Assembly: GCF_021026315.1 (NCBI RefSeq)
Contig: NZ_JAJNCX010000007.1
Location: 124,001-188,000 of the forward strand
Reading direction: 5' to 3'
Length of the DNA stretch: 64,000 nucleotides
Origin: Rhizobium sp. C4
Lineage (GTDB): Bacteria > Pseudomonadota > Alphaproteobacteria > Rhizobiales > Rhizobiaceae
Position 1 is the first letter of the stretch. Each line of letters opens with the position of its first letter. The notes under the pieces were generated by a model. That model was not told the origin of the DNA, did no database searches, and was given only the letters and a program-made list of their open reading frames with translations. Of this stretch, positions 62,526 to 64,000 are shown in pieces. Made by a program: the position numbers and the translations under genes.

Positions 62526-64000
62526 ATGGCGTTGAGTGAAGTCGATAATCTGGAGGCGCCGCGCCCGCGGTCTCTGAAGCCTCTTGCAACGCTTCTCCCC
62601 TATCTCGGCCACTATCGGGGGATGGTGGTCAAGGCTTTGATTTTCCTCACGCTTGCCGCCGTGACGACGCTGGCTCTGCCGCTCGCAGTGCGCCGCATGA
62701 TCGACCACGGCTTCTCGCAGTCGGATGCCGGCTTCATCAACAACTATTTCGGCATGCTGATCGGGCTGGCGCTGATGCTCGCCTTTGCCAGCGCCATGCG
62801 ATATTACTATGTCATCTCCATCGGCGAGCGCATCGTCGCGGATCTGCGGCGCGATGTTTACGCCCATGTCATCAAGCTTTCCCCGTCCTTCTTCGACGTC
62901 AACCAGTCCGGCGAGATTGTCTCGCGGCTGACGGCGGATACGACTCAGGTGAAGTCGGTGGTCGGTGCCACGGCGTCGCTGGCGCTGCGCAATCTCATCC
63001 TCTGTCTCGGCGGCGCGGCGATGATGGTCTATACCAGCCCGCGCCTGTCGGCCCTCGTTCTGGTCGCCATTCCCTTCATCGTCTTTCCGCTGATTGCCTT
63101 CGGTCGCTCGGTGCGCAAGCGTTCGCGTTCGGCGCAGGACACGCTGGCCGAAGCCTCGTCCTTTGCCAGTGAGTCGATCGGCGCGATCCGCACCGTGCAG
63201 GCCTTCAATGGCGGGCCTGCCGCCGGCAAGCGCTATGCCGATGCGATCGAGGGTTCATTCGGCGCCGCGCAGGCCGCCATTCGCTCGCGCTCGATCCTCA
63301 CGGGCGTTGCCATTTCCATGGTGTTCGGCAGCATTGCCGGCGTGCTCTGGTATGGCGCGCATGCCGTGCTCGACGGTTCGATGTCGGCGGGGACACTCGG
63401 CCAGTTCGTGCTTTATGCCGTCGTTGCCGCCTCCAGCCTGGGTGCGCTTTCAGAAGTTTGGGGCGAGATCGCGCAGGCTTCCGGCGCTGCGGAACGGCTT
63501 TCGGAACTGCTGGCGGAAGTGCCGGCCATCCGCGCGCCGGCCAATCCGAAGCGCTTTCCGGCGACCGCTGCCGGCGCGATTGCCTTCAACGATGTGCGCT
63601 TTGCCTACCCCTCCGCGCCTGAGCGTTCGGCGCTGAAGGGGCTGACCTTCAAGGTCGAACCGGGCGAAACGGTTGCCATTGTCGGCTCGTCCGGGGCAGG
63701 AAAGAGCACCGTTCTGTCGCTGATCCTGCGCTATTACGACACGACGGTGGGCGATATCTCGCTGGATGGCGTTTCGGTGCGCGATGCCGATCCGGCGGAC
63801 TTGCGCGCCCGGCTTTCCATCGTGCCGCAGGATGTGACGATCTTTGCCTCGACCATCCACGACAACATCGCCTTCGGCCGGCCCGATGCCAGCCGCGCTG
63901 ATGTGATTGCGGCGGCCAAGGCTGCGCATGCGCATGAATTCATCGAGCGGCTCGACCATGGCTATGACACGATGTCGGGCGAGCGGGGCGTGACGCTTTC
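62526..64000 (+). CDS. ABC exporter with fused membrane and ATPase domains, partial
   Basis: The frame runs off the right edge; 491 codons are visible. Start ATG 62526, or TTG 62532 with AGAGGG at better spacing. Six-helix membrane domain (GMVVKALIFLTLAAVTTLALPLAVRRMIDHGFS, LRNLILCLGGAAMMVYTSPRLSALVLVAIPFIVFPLIAFG). The ATPase domain has FNDVRFAYPSAPERSALKGLTF, Walker A GSSGAGKSTVLSLILRYYD, and VPQDVTIFASTIHDNIAFGRP before the cut. The signature and Walker B motifs lie beyond the window. Typical of lipid or peptide exporters (MsbA-like, ABCB subgroup). Confidence 0.92.
   Translation, partial: MALSEVDNLEAPRPRSLKPLATLLPYLGHYRGMVVKALIFLTLAAVTTLALPLAVRRMIDHGFSQSDAGFINNYFGMLIGLALMLAFASAMRYYYVISIGERIVADLRRDVYAHVIKLSPSFFDVNQSGEIVSRLTADTTQVKSVVGATASLALRNLILCLGGAAMMVYTSPRLSALVLVAIPFIVFPLIAFGRSVRKRSRSAQDTLAEASSFASESIGAIRTVQAFNGGPAAGKRYADAIEGSFGAAQAAIRSRSILTGVAISMVFGSIAGVLWYGAHAVLDGSMSAGTLGQFVLYAVVAASSLGALSEVWGEIAQASGAAERLSELLAEVPAIRAPANPKRFPATAAGAIAFNDVRFAYPSAPERSALKGLTFKVEPGETVAIVGSSGAGKSTVLSLILRYYDTTVGDISLDGVSVRDADPADLRARLSIVPQDVTIFASTIHDNIAFGRPDASRADVIAAAKAAHAHEFIERLDHGYDTMSGERGVTL

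Overview
The window reads as chromosomal DNA of an alphaproteobacterium of the order Hyphomicrobiales, most likely Rhizobiaceae-like. The protein content supports this: an Omp10-type lipoprotein, GapR (DUF2312), RcdA (DUF1465), ZapA with DUF4164, DmeF, homospermidine synthase, class I aldolase, many small rhizobial DUF families (465, 882, 1036, 1192, 1244) and a CtrA box. It is GC-rich and densely coded, mostly housekeeping, with small accessory insertions (three type II toxin-antitoxin modules, palindromic repeats). I saw no tRNA, rRNA, CRISPR array, transposase or prophage gene.

Layout. 0-7 kb: an AT-rich partial orphan at the left edge, an SPFH/NfeD pair, a 128-bp compound palindromic repeat, hemH, an omp10-like lipoprotein gene, hss, a DUF3445 gene. 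6.5-11.2 kb: a minus-strand run pepF-pabB-pabC-yciI-hicA-hicB-DUF3445, with a palindromic element inserted in frame in pabB. 11.3-18.6 kb: a sigma54 response regulator, a DUF882 peptidase, gapR, DUF1244, an N-formylglutamate amidohydrolase, DUF1036-pyk. 18.6-28.4 kb: lipid kinase, suhB, efp, a Sel1 protein, thiE, a small ArsR regulator, two divergent DUF465 genes, purEK, rpmJ, a TPR protein, an alpha/beta hydrolase. 28.5-35.4 kb: a MotA/TolQ plus MotB/OmpA-like pair, convergent with ruvC-[vapB-vapC]-ruvA-ruvB-phosphoesterase-Nudix-ybgC. 35.5-46 kb: a chemoreceptor, LysE exporter, LLM oxidoreductase, a GIY-YIG gene between two copies of a ~270-bp repeat, dmeF-dmeR, yebC, a PNPOx-fold protein, ymdB, 5-formyl-THF cyclo-ligase, ogt. 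46-55.5 kb: central carbon genes (gap and tkt minus; pgk and fba plus) with zapA, higBA, a CNNM/CBS protein and a structured RNA that is probably 6S RNA. 55.5-64 kb: MFS transporter, DUF1192, rcdA, a sterol-desaturase/secreted-protein operon divergent from a two-component system, rpmE, and an ABC exporter running off the right edge.

The regulatory DNA is the most informative part. Four TTTGT repeats at exact 10-bp steps lie between the two-component system and the envelope operon. Three TAAACCGATTTA-like sites at exact 20-bp steps lie upstream of fba. A CtrA box lies upstream of rcdA, and an AATATA-G6-TATATT operator upstream of dmeF-dmeR. Autoregulatory palindromes precede hicA, vapB and higB. 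ybgC lacks its usual tolQRAB neighbours here, and zapA, 6S RNA and the cyclo-ligase gene, usually adjacent, are scattered over about 8 kb. All identifications come from reading sequence and motifs; no database search was run.
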